The position numbers were made by a program, and so were the translations under genes. A stretch of DNA of 64,000 bases from Microbacterium sp. EST19A (GTDB taxonomy: Bacteria; Actinomycetota; Actinomycetes; Actinomycetales; Microbacteriaceae): assembly GCF_019969685.1 (NCBI RefSeq), contig NZ_JAHXYZ010000001.1, positions 1,949,966 to 2,013,965 on the forward strand. Direction: 5' to 3'. Under the pieces are notes generated by a model. The model made no database searches, was not told the DNA's origin, and worked only from the letters and a program-made list of their open reading frames with translations. Below, piece by piece: positions 9,151 to 17,833 of the stretch; position 1 is the first letter of the stretch; the number at the start of each line of letters is the position of its first letter.

Positions 9151-10448
9151 CGGCCCGGCCGCTGTGGCAGGGCCGTGCGCTCGCACTCGTCGGGATCGTG
9201 CTCGTCGCGTTCTCGCTGCGGTCCGCCGTCGCCTCGCTGTCGCCGGTCATCGACCACATCGCCGAGGACTTCCCGGTCTCTCCGGTCGCCGTCGGGCTGA
9301 TCGGCGCGGCGCCGCCGGTCTGTTTCGCGATCTTCGGTCTGCTCACGCCGCTCTTCGAACGGCGGTTCGGCCTCGAACGCGTCGCGGTGACCGCGATCGC
9401 GCTGATGGCCCTGGGGATGCTGCTGCGCGGGCTCGCGTTCGACTCGGTCGGCCTTCTCGCGGCGACTGCGCTCGTGTTCGCCGGCGTCGGCTCGGGGAAC
9501 GTGCTGCTGCCTCCGCTGGTGAAGAAGTACTTCCCCGACCGCATCGGCGTCATGATGACGGTGTACTCGACGACGCTGGCGGTCTCGACGTTCCTGCCGC
9601 CGCTCGTCGCCGTGCCGGTGGCCGACGCGCTCAGCTGGCGCGTCTCCCTGGGCATGTGGGGCCTCTTCGCCGCGATCGCGCTGGTGCCGTGGGTGACGCT
9701 GCTTCTGCGCGAGCGGTCGAACCCGATGCCGGCGCCGGCCGAGACGGAGGAGCTCGATCCGACCGACGGTCGTCACGACCTGCAGGATGCCGTGGCCGTC
9801 GCGACCGGACCGATCTCGACCGCCCCCGCGAATCCGCGGTATTTCGCCCGCCTGTGGCGGCTGCCGCTGGCCTGGGCGCTCGCGCTGGTGTTCGCGACAT
9901 CGTCGACCATGGCGTACGTCTCCTTCGCATGGATGCCGACGATGCTCGTCGACATCGGCGACGTCACACCCGCCACCGCGGGCTTCCTGCTCTCTCTCTT
10001 CGCCCTGATCGGTCTGCCCTGCTCGATGCTGGTTCCGATCCTCGTGGTGCGGTATCAGGCGACGCGGCCGCTCTTCTTCGTCGGGGTCGTGGCCGGGCTC
10101 ATCGGCGTTCTCGGACTGCTGTTCGCGCCGACCGCCGCGCTGGCGCTGTGGGTGTGCGTCTTCGGCCTCTCGGCGATCATGTTCCCGCTCAGCCTCGTGC
10201 TGCTCAGCATCCGCGCCCGCACGCCCGAGAGTGCCGTCGCGCTGAGCGGCTTCGTGCAGAGCATCGGGTACGCGATCGCCGCAGTCTTCCCGCTGCTGGT
10301 CGGTCTGCTGCATGAGACCACCGACGGATGGCAGGTGCCGCTCATCGTCGTCGGTGCCGTCCTGGTCGCGGCGATCCCCGCGGGCATCGTCGCAGGGCGG
10401 CGGCGCACGATCGAAGACGAGTGGGAGCGCCGGTACGGGCGCTGGTGA
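9147..10448 (+). CDS. MFS transporter, CynX/NimT-like
   Basis: A 433-residue, 12-helix major facilitator protein. The first helix (LALVGIVLVAFSLRSAVASLSPV) and the loop PPLFERRFGLERV match the cyanate/nitroimidazole branch (CynX/NimT/YycB). Substrates of that branch include cyanate, nitroimidazoles and other small solutes; the substrate here is unknown. The GTG start overlaps the purF stop as GTGA, so it is probably translated from the purine transcript, and a nucleobase-analogue or small-anion exporter is possible. The C-terminus is a basic cytoplasmic tail. Confidence 0.85.
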   Translation: MTARPLWQGRALALVGIVLVAFSLRSAVASLSPVIDHIAEDFPVSPVAVGLIGAAPPVCFAIFGLLTPLFERRFGLERVAVTAIALMALGMLLRGLAFDSVGLLAATALVFAGVGSGNVLLPPLVKKYFPDRIGVMMTVYSTTLAVSTFLPPLVAVPVADALSWRVSLGMWGLFAAIALVPWVTLLLRERSNPMPAPAETEELDPTDGRHDLQDAVAVATGPISTAPANPRYFARLWRLPLAWALALVFATSSTMAYVSFAWMPTMLVDIGDVTPATAGFLLSLFALIGLPCSMLVPILVVRYQATRPLFFVGVVAGLIGVLGLLFAPTAALALWVCVFGLSAIMFPLSLVLLSIRARTPESAVALSGFVQSIGYAIAAVFPLLVGLLHETTDGWQVPLIVVGAVLVAAIPAGIVAGRRRTIEDEWERRYGRW

Positions 10449-10525
10449 GGTCATGCTGGCGAACGTCGAGCGGTGAGAATCGAGGGGGACTGACCGATAT
10501 TCTCGTGAGCTGAGCCGTTCCTGAT

Positions 10526-10541
10526 TCGAACATACGTTCTA
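10526..10541. promoter_or_regulatory. LexA-type SOS box
   Basis: TCGAACATACGTTCTA contains GAAC-N4-GTTC, the core of the Gram-positive/actinobacterial LexA operator. It ends 10 bp before the ATG of the DUF222-HNH gene, in a promoter-overlapping position. Several mycobacterial 13E12-family (DUF222) genes are known to be damage-inducible behind similar boxes. Confidence 0.75.
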
Positions 10542-10551
10542 AACTGGGGTC

Positions 10552-12057
<1,506 letters not shown>

Positions 12058-12089
12058 CGCGGCGGGCGACAGGCCGGCTCGTGCTGCGC

Positions 12090-12614
12090 TCAGTCGGCGA
12101 TGCGTTCACCGGCGGGGGAGAGCACCCACCAGACGCCGCCGACTCCCTGACCGTTCACGTCGCCCTCGGCGGCGTCGCCGGCGAAGTAGTACAGGGGCCA
12201 GCCGTTGAGCGTCACCTGCGTGTCGCCGGCGGCCGTGGTGATGGTTCCGACCTCGCCGGTCACTCCCTCGACCGCGGGGGCATCGCCGTCGATGGTGAAG
12301 GGCGGCCAGTTCGTCAGGCAGTCGCCGGAGCACGAACTCTCGCCGGAACCCTGGGTGTCGTTGTCGAACATGTACAGCGTCTTCCCGTCAGGGGCGACGA
12401 CGATCTCCCCGAGGTCCGAGTCGGCGACCGCGAGTGCGGCCCCGCCGGAGTCCTCGCTGGGAGCAGGGGTGCTCGACTCCGAGGACTGGCCATACGCGCC
12501 CCCCGTGTCGTCCGTTCCCCCACCGGTACTGCCGCCGGACGCTGAGCATCCGGAGACGACGAACGTCATGAGCAGAGCGGCGATCGCCGCGGTCTTCGAG
12601 ACTCTCGAGAGCAT
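12090..12614 (-). CDS. Secreted lipoprotein with YxFxxD-type repeats (COG4315-like)
   Basis: About 174 residues. The ATG at 12614 is chosen because AGGAGG lies 6 bases upstream, although the frame is open further. The lipobox VSGC is followed by a Gly/Ser/Thr-rich spacer. The domain has the repeat pair KTLYMFDNDTQGSGESSCSG and PLYYFAGD, with Cys in CSGDCLTNWPPF, as in the COG4315 lipoproteins (conserved Tyr-x-Phe/Trp/Tyr-x-x-Asp). Their function is unknown; a redox or electron-transfer role has been suggested. An ECF-type promoter identical in layout to that of the adjacent sigma gene precedes it. Confidence 0.85.
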   Translation of the reverse strand: MLSRVSKTAAIAALLMTFVVSGCSASGGSTGGGTDDTGGAYGQSSESSTPAPSEDSGGAALAVADSDLGEIVVAPDGKTLYMFDNDTQGSGESSCSGDCLTNWPPFTIDGDAPAVEGVTGEVGTITTAAGDTQVTLNGWPLYYFAGDAAEGDVNGQGVGGVWWVLSPAGERIAD

Positions 12615-12654
12615 TGTGGACCTCCTGTGCAGGACCGCGGGTGCGGTCACGAGG

Positions 12655-12682
12655 AACACGAGAGCGGCGGGCGAAAGGTTCA
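12655..12682 (-). promoter_or_regulatory. ECF sigma promoter of the lipoprotein gene
   Basis: Read on the minus strand: TGAAC, 17 bases, CGTGTT. The same hexamers and spacing precede the sigma operon and the DUF2231 gene. The -35 element overlaps the stop codon of the anti-sigma gene, so the lipoprotein has its own promoter inside the operon. Confidence 0.75.
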
Positions 12683-13387
12683 GGACACGTCGACGGAAGA
12701 CCGCATGAGCACGTTGCCCGAATCGACCGAGCGGATCTCCACCGCGGCGATCTCGGATGCCGACAGATCGGTGCCCGCACTCAGGCGTGCCGTCGTTCCC
12801 GGGTGCGCCCGCCACGTCGACAGCACGCTCTCGACACCGTCATCACTCACCACGACCAGCGCATACGCCCACCCGTTCGCGGGGGCATCGCCCTCGGAGC
12901 CGTAGTCGCACGCCATGTCGATCTTGGTTCCCCACGCGACATCCGTGAGGTCGACCGTGGCCGTCAGCGGCGCGTCGACCACCTGGTCCAGCGCGATGGT
13001 CGTCGAGGGCGGCCGCAGCTGCGCCGACACGATCGGCACGGCCACCGCGGCCACGACGATCGCCGCGGCGGCGGCGATCCCCGCGACCCAGGCGCGGCGA
13101 CGTCGACGCGCGCGCGCCGCGGCGAGCGACAGCACGCGCGCGCGATGCTCGGGGCCGGGAGTCTCGGGGGTGGGAGTCTCGGCATCCGCGGTCCGCAGCA
13201 GCGACTCGGCCCGCTCGGGAGCGACCCGTGAGAGAAGGCCGAGCGTCGGCGCGACCTCCCCGAGGGCCGCACGGCACTCGGGGCACTGCGAGAGGTGCGC
13301 CTCATACTCCGCGCGGTCTGCGGCGCTGAGGGCTCCGAGCACGTAGGCGGCGTCCCACTCGTTGTAGCGCGCGTGGTCGGCGTTCAT
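12680..13387 (-). CDS. Anti-sigma factor with N-terminal zinc-binding domain and one membrane helix (RskA/RslA-like)
   Basis: About 235 residues from MNADHARYNEW. The N-terminus has the zinc anti-sigma motif His-x3-Cys-x2-Cys in EYEAHLSQCPECRAAL, which normally grips the cognate sigma factor and can release it on oxidation. After a basic stretch (ARARRRRRAW) comes a single membrane helix (VAGIAAAAAIVVAAVAVPIV), then an extracytoplasmic RskA-type domain. Its ATG overlaps the sigma stop by 4 bp, so the two are made in coupled amounts. Starts further upstream would run into the sigma gene. Confidence 0.9.
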   Translation of the reverse strand: MNADHARYNEWDAAYVLGALSAADRAEYEAHLSQCPECRAALGEVAPTLGLLSRVAPERAESLLRTADAETPTPETPGPEHRARVLSLAAARARRRRRAWVAGIAAAAAIVVAAVAVPIVSAQLRPPSTTIALDQVVDAPLTATVDLTDVAWGTKIDMACDYGSEGDAPANGWAYALVVVSDDGVESVLSTWRAHPGTTARLSAGTDLSASEIAAVEIRSVDSGNVLMRSSVDVS

Positions 13388-13890
13388 CGCGTCACTCCCT
13401 TCTCCTGCAGACCGAGGCGCAGAGCGCGGAGGCCGTAGTGCAGCCTCGACTTCACGGTTCCCTCGGGGATGGTCAGCTCCTCGGCGATCTCCGCGACCGT
13501 GAGGCCACGGTAATACGCCCGGACGACGACCTCGCGATGGGGCTCCGAGAGCGCCGCGAGCGCCTCCTCGATCAGGATCGCGTCGAAGATCGCGTCGGTG
13601 GCGTCGCGGACCGACGCCTCCGGAGGCTCGTCCATCGCGATCTCCCGGCGATGGTGGGCGCTGCGCACCTCGTCCACGACGAGGTGACGGGCCACCGTGT
13701 ACATCCACGAACGCGTGGACTCCGGGTCGTCGGAGAGGATGCGCGGCGTCCGCCAGGCGCGGAGCAGGGTCTCCTGCACCACATCGTCTGCCCCCGCGCG
13801 GTCGCCGGTGAGGTGCACGACGTAGCGCCAGATCGGCGCCGCATGCGCGTCGTAGAGCGCGCCGAGACGCGCAGCGTCATCCCGCGGCAT
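13384..13890 (-). CDS. ECF RNA polymerase sigma factor (SigL/SigK-like)
   Basis: 168 residues, with region 2 (ALYDAHAAPIWRYVVHLTGD through DDVVQETLLRAWR) and region 4 (LSEPHREVVVRAYYRGLTVA then IPEGTVKSRLHYGLRALR, the helix-turn-helix). The GAAGGAGG ribosome-binding site fits the ATG. It drives its own operon through the TGAAC-N17-CGTGT promoter, judging from the copies around this locus. That sequence is close to the reported M. tuberculosis SigL consensus (TGAACC, CGTGT), hence the comparison; orthology is not proven. Confidence 0.92.
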   Translation of the reverse strand: MPRDDAARLGALYDAHAAPIWRYVVHLTGDRAGADDVVQETLLRAWRTPRILSDDPESTRSWMYTVARHLVVDEVRSAHHRREIAMDEPPEASVRDATDAIFDAILIEEALAALSEPHREVVVRAYYRGLTVAEIAEELTIPEGTVKSRLHYGLRALRLGLQEKGVTR

Positions 13891-13919
13891 CCGCGACCTC
13901 CTTCGGGTCCTCTCCGGAG

Positions 13920-13947
13920 AACACGAGACAGGGCGGCGAGAAGTTCA
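13920..13947 (-). promoter_or_regulatory. Autoregulatory ECF promoter of the sigma/anti-sigma operon
   Basis: Read on the minus strand: TGAAC, 17 bases, CGTGTT, ending 29 bases before the sigma ATG. It is back to back with the plus-strand copy; the two -35 elements form the dyad GTTCATCTGAAC. Confidence 0.8.
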
Positions 13948-13949
13948 TC

Positions 13950-13977
13950 TGAACCTCGGGCGGGCCGATCCCGTGTC
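13950..13977 (+). promoter_or_regulatory. Divergent ECF promoter of the DUF2231 gene
   Basis: TGAAC, 17 bases, CGTGTC. The -10 element touches ATG 13978, so a normal start point six to seven bases later would fall on ATG 13984 and give a leaderless mRNA. Confidence 0.7.
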
Positions 13978-13983
13978 ATGAGT

Positions 13984-14433
13984 ATGGACCTCTTCGAGAT
14001 CGCCGGGCTCCCCGTGCATCCGCTCATCGTGCACGCGGTGGTCATCCTCGTGCCGCTCACGGCGTTGGCCCTCATCCTGGGTGCGCTCTTCCCCGCCGCG
14101 CGCAAGCGGCTCGGAATCGTCACGCCGATCGCCGCACTGATCGTACTGGTGCTCGTGCCCATCACGATGCTCGCCGGCGAAGCGCTGGCGCAAAGCGTCG
14201 GTCCGGTGCCGGCCGTCGTGCATCACGCGGATCTCGGCGGCCTGCTCTGGCCGTGGACTCTGGCGATGTTCGTCGTCGCGACGCTGCAGTGGTGCTGGCA
14301 TCGGTTCGGAGACGGGCCGGGCCGCACGACCCGGGTGATCCTGGCGGTGCTGGCGGTCGTGAGCGGCGCCGGAAGCACGGTGATGGTCGTGCTCATCGGC
14401 GAAGCCGGTGCCCGCGCCGTCTGGGGCGGGTGA
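13984..14433 (+). CDS. DUF2231 membrane protein
   Basis: About 149 residues from MDLFEIAGLPVHPLIVHAVV, with four predicted membrane helices and His residues in or near them (PVHPLIVH, VVHHADLG), as in DUF2231 proteins. ATG 13978 is also in frame (MSMDLF), but the ECF promoter places transcription start near the second ATG, so the shorter, leaderless form is preferred. Function unknown; the family is often linked to heme or redox proteins. Control by the divergent sigma factor links it to the lipoprotein gene as a likely partner at the membrane. Confidence 0.8.
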   Translation: MDLFEIAGLPVHPLIVHAVVILVPLTALALILGALFPAARKRLGIVTPIAALIVLVLVPITMLAGEALAQSVGPVPAVVHHADLGGLLWPWTLAMFVVATLQWCWHRFGDGPGRTTRVILAVLAVVSGAGSTVMVVLIGEAGARAVWGG

Positions 14434-14458
14434 GCGCTGCCGCCCGCAACGCGGGGGT

Positions 14459-15259
14459 TCAGTGCGCGTGCACCTCGTCGCCGACACGGATGACACCTTC
14501 CGGCGCTCCGTCTGCGGGGAGGAGCAGTCGTCCGAGAGTCGGCTCGTCCTGCTCGAGCGCTCCGGTGAGGGTGGTGAGCACCCTGGCGTCTCGCACGCCC
14601 GTGTCGGGGTTGGCATGCGTGGCGAGGCACCGCACGATCGGACCCGCCGGGCGGAAGCTCATGGCGCCGATGCGCACCTCGCGGGTCCAGTCGAGCTCGT
14701 CCCAGGGGTCGACGCCGTCGATGACGATGTTCGAGCGGAAGCGGCGGTCATCGGCGTCCGCACCGAGCGCCTCGCCCAGCGCACGCGTGCTGCCCTGGCT
14801 GTGCACCGAGACGTAGCCGCGCGCCCGATCCTGGAACCGCGACGTCTCGCCGTCTCCGACCAGCACGAGCGGGAGCCGTCCGGGGCGCTGCAACCGGCGC
14901 CCCTCGCGAGTCGAGAGCACGAAATCGGTGGCCGCGGCCACGAGCTGGGCGCGGCCGTCGTCGTCGAGGCCGGCCTCCACGAGCAGTGCTCCCTCGTGCT
15001 CGATCCGCACCCGCCGCGACGCATCGTCGTAGCTCGTGCGCAGCGCAGCCAGTGCCGGGAAGTCCTGAAGAGCGAGGCCCTTCGCCTTCGGCCAGTAGTC
15101 GAGTCCGTCACGCTCCTCCGGTGTCACCGCGTCGGCGAAACGGAACGCCAGCACCCGGTCGCCGGCGACCCTCCCGTCGGCCTGCACGGTGAGCGCGTCG
15201 ACGGACTCAGGAGTGAGGCCCTTGATCGGGTGGCGGTACAGCGCGACGACATGAGCCAT
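14459..15259 (-). CDS. MOSC domain protein with MOSC N-terminal beta-barrel
   Basis: 266 residues. The N-terminal MOSC_N barrel begins MAHVVALYRHPIKGLTPESV, matching the usual YPIKSLxG-type opening. The C-terminal MOSC domain includes RFRSNIVIDGVDPWDELDW and GPIVRCLATHANPDTGVRD, with the conserved Cys that carries sulfur or binds molybdenum cofactor in mARC/YcbX-type proteins. Known members reduce N-hydroxylated compounds or mobilise sulfur; the partner reductase is not in the window. Monocistronic; tail to tail with the DUF2231 gene. Confidence 0.88.
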   Translation of the reverse strand: MAHVVALYRHPIKGLTPESVDALTVQADGRVAGDRVLAFRFADAVTPEERDGLDYWPKAKGLALQDFPALAALRTSYDDASRRVRIEHEGALLVEAGLDDDGRAQLVAAATDFVLSTREGRRLQRPGRLPLVLVGDGETSRFQDRARGYVSVHSQGSTRALGEALGADADDRRFRSNIVIDGVDPWDELDWTREVRIGAMSFRPAGPIVRCLATHANPDTGVRDARVLTTLTGALEQDEPTLGRLLLPADGAPEGVIRVGDEVHAH

Positions 15260-15303
15260 GGAGAGATCCTCTCAGCCGGGTCGATGTGTCCGGACACGAC
15301 GAA

Positions 15304-15326
15304 GCCCCCGTGGGTCGCACGGGGGC
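15304..15326 (-). terminator. GC-rich hairpin after the DUF3073 gene
   Basis: GCCCCCGTG and CACGGGGGC pair around a 5-base loop, 20 bases past the DUF3073 stop codon. There is no clear T-tract, as is common for actinobacterial terminators. Confidence 0.65.
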
Positions 15327-15345
15327 AGAACGACGGAGCAGGCGG

Positions 15346-15531
15346 TCAGGCCTTTTCCAGTTCGTCCTCGTCTTCGTCTTCGTACTCGTCGGCCCACTTG
15401 TCGACGTAGGCGTCTTCGTCTGTCGGATGACCCAGCTCGCGCTCGAGCGCGGAGTAGTTCACCGACGGACTGTACGCCTTGAGTTCGCGGGCGATCTTTG
15501 TGTGTTTCGCCTTCTGACGGCCACGGCCCAT
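15346..15531 (-). CDS. DUF3073 family protein
   Basis: 61 residues. It begins MGRGRQKAKHTKIARELKAY, the highly conserved basic N-terminus of DUF3073, continues with YSALERELG, and ends in a very acidic tail (YEDEDEDELEKA). The family is almost universal in Actinomycetota and small; its function is unknown. The charge split suggests nucleic-acid or protein contacts but nothing more specific can be said. Confidence 0.93.
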   Translation of the reverse strand: MGRGRQKAKHTKIARELKAYSPSVNYSALERELGHPTDEDAYVDKWADEYEDEDEDELEKA

Positions 15532-15680
15532 ACGCCAGACCCCCTCACGATTTCAGCTGCGGGCGGCAGGAGCCCGACGCATTTCACGACACCGGTTCGA
15601 AGCCGGTAAGAGTAGCATTCAGAATAGCACGCGGGTAAGACCCTCTGGCTGAGGCCAGGCTGGTGAAGGGAACGATCTTC

Positions 15681-16223
15681 ATGACCGACAACACCTCCAC
15701 TCCGTCCGATGAGGTCGCACAGAACGCGGCGCTGCAGAAAGCGGTCATCGTCGGACTGCAGCCGGACCAAGATCGGCACGTGCTCGACGAGGCCGTCAGG
15801 TTCGCGCGATTGCTGGGCGCGCCGCTGGTCGTCGCCCACGTCGACGTGACGCGGTTCGTGACCTACGAAGACCCCGACGGGTACGTGCACTCCGCCCCCA
15901 TCGACATCAACTTCGACGCGGGCGCCGCCGAGTTCGAGGCTGTGCAGGCAGCGGCGGCATCCGTGCTCGACGGCTCGGGGCTCACTTGGACCGCTCGGCA
16001 GCTCGTCGGCGACCCGGCTCTGGCCATCAAGCAGCTCGCGTCCAAGCTCGATGCGTCGCTGATCGTGGTCGGCACGCGCAAGCGCGGCATCGGCGAGTCG
16101 ATCAGGGAGTTCTTCACCGGCTCGGTCGCCGCCCGGCTCACGCACCGGCAGCATCGTTCCGTGCTGGTCGTTCCGCTCGGCGAGTCCGTGCCGGATTCGC
16201 AGAAGGAGATCTGGCCGGAGTAA
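15681..16223 (+). CDS. Universal stress protein family (UspA-like)
   Basis: About 180 residues. The ATG at 15681 (MTDNTSTPSDEV) is preferred over GTG 15663 because GAAGGGA is well spaced before it. One Usp domain is present: the beta strand AVIVGLQPDQDRHVLDEAVR at the N-terminus and the ATP-binding signature VVGTRKRGIGESIREFFTGS followed by SVLVVPLG at the C-terminus. The G-2x-G-9x-G-S/T pattern suggests an ATP-binding rather than a non-binding member. These cytosolic proteins are induced by starvation or hypoxia in actinobacteria. Confidence 0.9.
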   Translation: MTDNTSTPSDEVAQNAALQKAVIVGLQPDQDRHVLDEAVRFARLLGAPLVVAHVDVTRFVTYEDPDGYVHSAPIDINFDAGAAEFEAVQAAAASVLDGSGLTWTARQLVGDPALAIKQLASKLDASLIVVGTRKRGIGESIREFFTGSVAARLTHRQHRSVLVVPLGESVPDSQKEIWPE

Positions 16224-16255
16224 CGGCCAGATCCCCTCTGCGTCGACGGTCTCGT

Positions 16256-16888
16256 TCAGCGCCCGGAGCCGAGGGCTCCGAGAGCACGGGTCACCGCGTG
16301 TGCGGCGGCATCCAGCCCGTCTTCGAGTTCGCTGACGACGGATGCCGGCAGCACGCCGCCCTTCGCCACATGCGTGCGCAGGTCGGTCCGCACCCGTGCA
16401 CGGAAGGCGTTGACGACGGCATCCGCCCGGTGCAGCTCTTCACGACTGATGATGCGGGCGTCGTCGGATGCCGGTCGCGGCCGGCTCTTCGCCGCCGATC
16501 GCTCGTCGTGCTCTGCTGAGGCGAGGTCGGCGCGGAGGCTCTTCATCGCCTCCTGCACGCTCTGGCGCACCTCGTTGGCGATGAGCCGCACCGAATCGGT
16601 GAGGCCGGCCTCGATGCCCGCGAGATCTCCCTCGCGGGAGGCGAGCTCGGCGCGACCGGCATCCGTGATCGCGTAGATCGTCGTGCGACCGTCGACGGTC
16701 TTGGACACCAGGCCCTCTTCCTCGAGCTTCGCGAGCCGGGGATAGATGGTGCCGGCGCTCGGCGTGTAGGTGCCGCCGGTGCGGTCGGTGAGCGACTGGA
16801 TGATGCCGTAGCCGTGCTGCGGCGCCTCGGCGAGCAGCGAGAGCAGATACAGGCGCAGGTCGCCGTGGGAGAAGACGGCGGGGCTCAT
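16256..16888 (-). CDS. PadR family transcriptional regulator
   Basis: About 210 residues from MSPAVFSHGDLRLYLLSLLA. The PadR winged helix is clear: HGYGIIQSLTDRT, SAGTIYPRLAKLEEEGLV and TIYAITDAGRAEL. A long helical C-terminal region for dimerisation follows. It overlaps the DUF4097 gene by 4 bp. A 17-bp dyad operator precedes the operon, so autorepression relieved by a small ligand or by membrane stress is likely. Confidence 0.92.
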   Translation of the reverse strand: MSPAVFSHGDLRLYLLSLLAEAPQHGYGIIQSLTDRTGGTYTPSAGTIYPRLAKLEEEGLVSKTVDGRTTIYAITDAGRAELASREGDLAGIEAGLTDSVRLIANEVRQSVQEAMKSLRADLASAEHDERSAAKSRPRPASDDARIISREELHRADAVVNAFRARVRTDLRTHVAKGGVLPASVVSELEDGLDAAAHAVTRALGALGSGR

Positions 16889-17727
16889 GACTCTTCCCAC
16901 TCCGGGTCGTTGGTGATGGATGCGGGGGTGCGTCGGAGGACCGTGACGCCGCCCGAGACCGAGTTCGCGCGCAGGTCGACGAAGCGGCCCGCGAGCTCGC
17001 CGGTCGTGCCCGTGTAGTTGCTCGGGCCGGAGGAGCTGCGTTCCACGCCGTCGATGAGGAGCCGTCCGCTGAGGGAGCGGATGACGTAGTTCGCGGCGAG
17101 CGACTCGTCGAGGCGCACCGTGGTGCCGCCCGAGACCGAGTTCACGGTGATCGTGTTCACGTCGCCCGCGGCGTCCACGAGGGTCGAGCCGGAGACGATG
17201 TCGACGGTCGCCTTGCGGACGGCGCCGGTGACGGCCACATCGCCCGAGACGCTGTTGGCGGTGATCGAGCCGGTGAGTCCGCGCACCTGCACGTCGCCCG
17301 AGACCGAGTTGACGTTGAGGTCGCCGATCAGGGTGTCGACGATGATGTCGCCGGAGACGGTGTTGAGCCGGGTGTCGTTGCGGATGCCGGAGACCAGGGC
17401 GCCGGCGCTGACGACGCCGAGGTTCAGGGCGATCGAGCGCGGGACGGCGACGCTCACCTCGGCACGCGGACCGCCGGAGCCGAAGTTGCGGAACACCTCG
17501 AGGAAGTTGTCCCAGCCGAGCTGCGGGTGGTCGATCTCGACCTCGCCGTCGTGGGATTCGACGCGGAGGTCCTTGATGGTGACGCCGTGCACCTCGATGC
17601 GGATGCCGGGTTCGTCGTGCGCGACGATGTCGATCTGGCCGCCGACGAGTCCGACCTTGAGCCGGCTGACGGATTCGATGTCGATGACGCGTTCCTCGCC
17701 GGGGGCGATGAGCCACTTCTCGGTCAT
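16885..17727 (-). CDS. DUF4097 (LiaG-like) beta-repeat protein
   Basis: About 280 residues from MTEKWLIAPGEERVIDIESV, with AGGAGA just upstream. The protein is a ladder of short beta repeats: TVSGDIIVDT, SVSGDVQVRG, SVSGDVAVTG, SVSGGTTVRL. This is the DUF4097 adhesin-like solenoid seen in Firmicutes LiaG and in actinobacteria next to PadR regulators. No signal or membrane helix is visible, so it is probably cytosolic. First gene of a two-gene operon with the PadR repressor; the pairing suggests an envelope-stress role, not proven. Confidence 0.88.
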   Translation of the reverse strand: MTEKWLIAPGEERVIDIESVSRLKVGLVGGQIDIVAHDEPGIRIEVHGVTIKDLRVESHDGEVEIDHPQLGWDNFLEVFRNFGSGGPRAEVSVAVPRSIALNLGVVSAGALVSGIRNDTRLNTVSGDIIVDTLIGDLNVNSVSGDVQVRGLTGSITANSVSGDVAVTGAVRKATVDIVSGSTLVDAAGDVNTITVNSVSGGTTVRLDESLAANYVIRSLSGRLLIDGVERSSSGPSNYTGTTGELAGRFVDLRANSVSGGVTVLRRTPASITNDPEWEES

Positions 17728-17750
17728 GTCTGCTTCTCCTGATGTGTGGA

Positions 17751-17796
17751 ATCGAGATATATCGTGTGTTACGAGAGTAACACGATATATCTCGAT
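17751..17796. promoter_or_regulatory. 17-bp perfect dyad, probable PadR operator
   Basis: Arms ATCGAGATATATCGTGT and its exact complement are separated by 12 bases (GTTACGAGAGTA). The arms are strikingly AT-rich for this genome and lie just upstream of the DUF4097-PadR operon, where PadR-type repressors usually bind. Confidence 0.8.
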
Positions 17797-17833
17797 CTTG
17801 TCAAGAGTGTCGCCTGATCCGACGCGGCCAGCC

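Noticed and set aside
15586..15610. tRNA-like GGTTCGAA sequence near the stress protein gene
   Set aside because: It is a short inverted repeat (ACCGGTTCGAAGCCGGT); no cloverleaf or acceptor stem could be formed around it.
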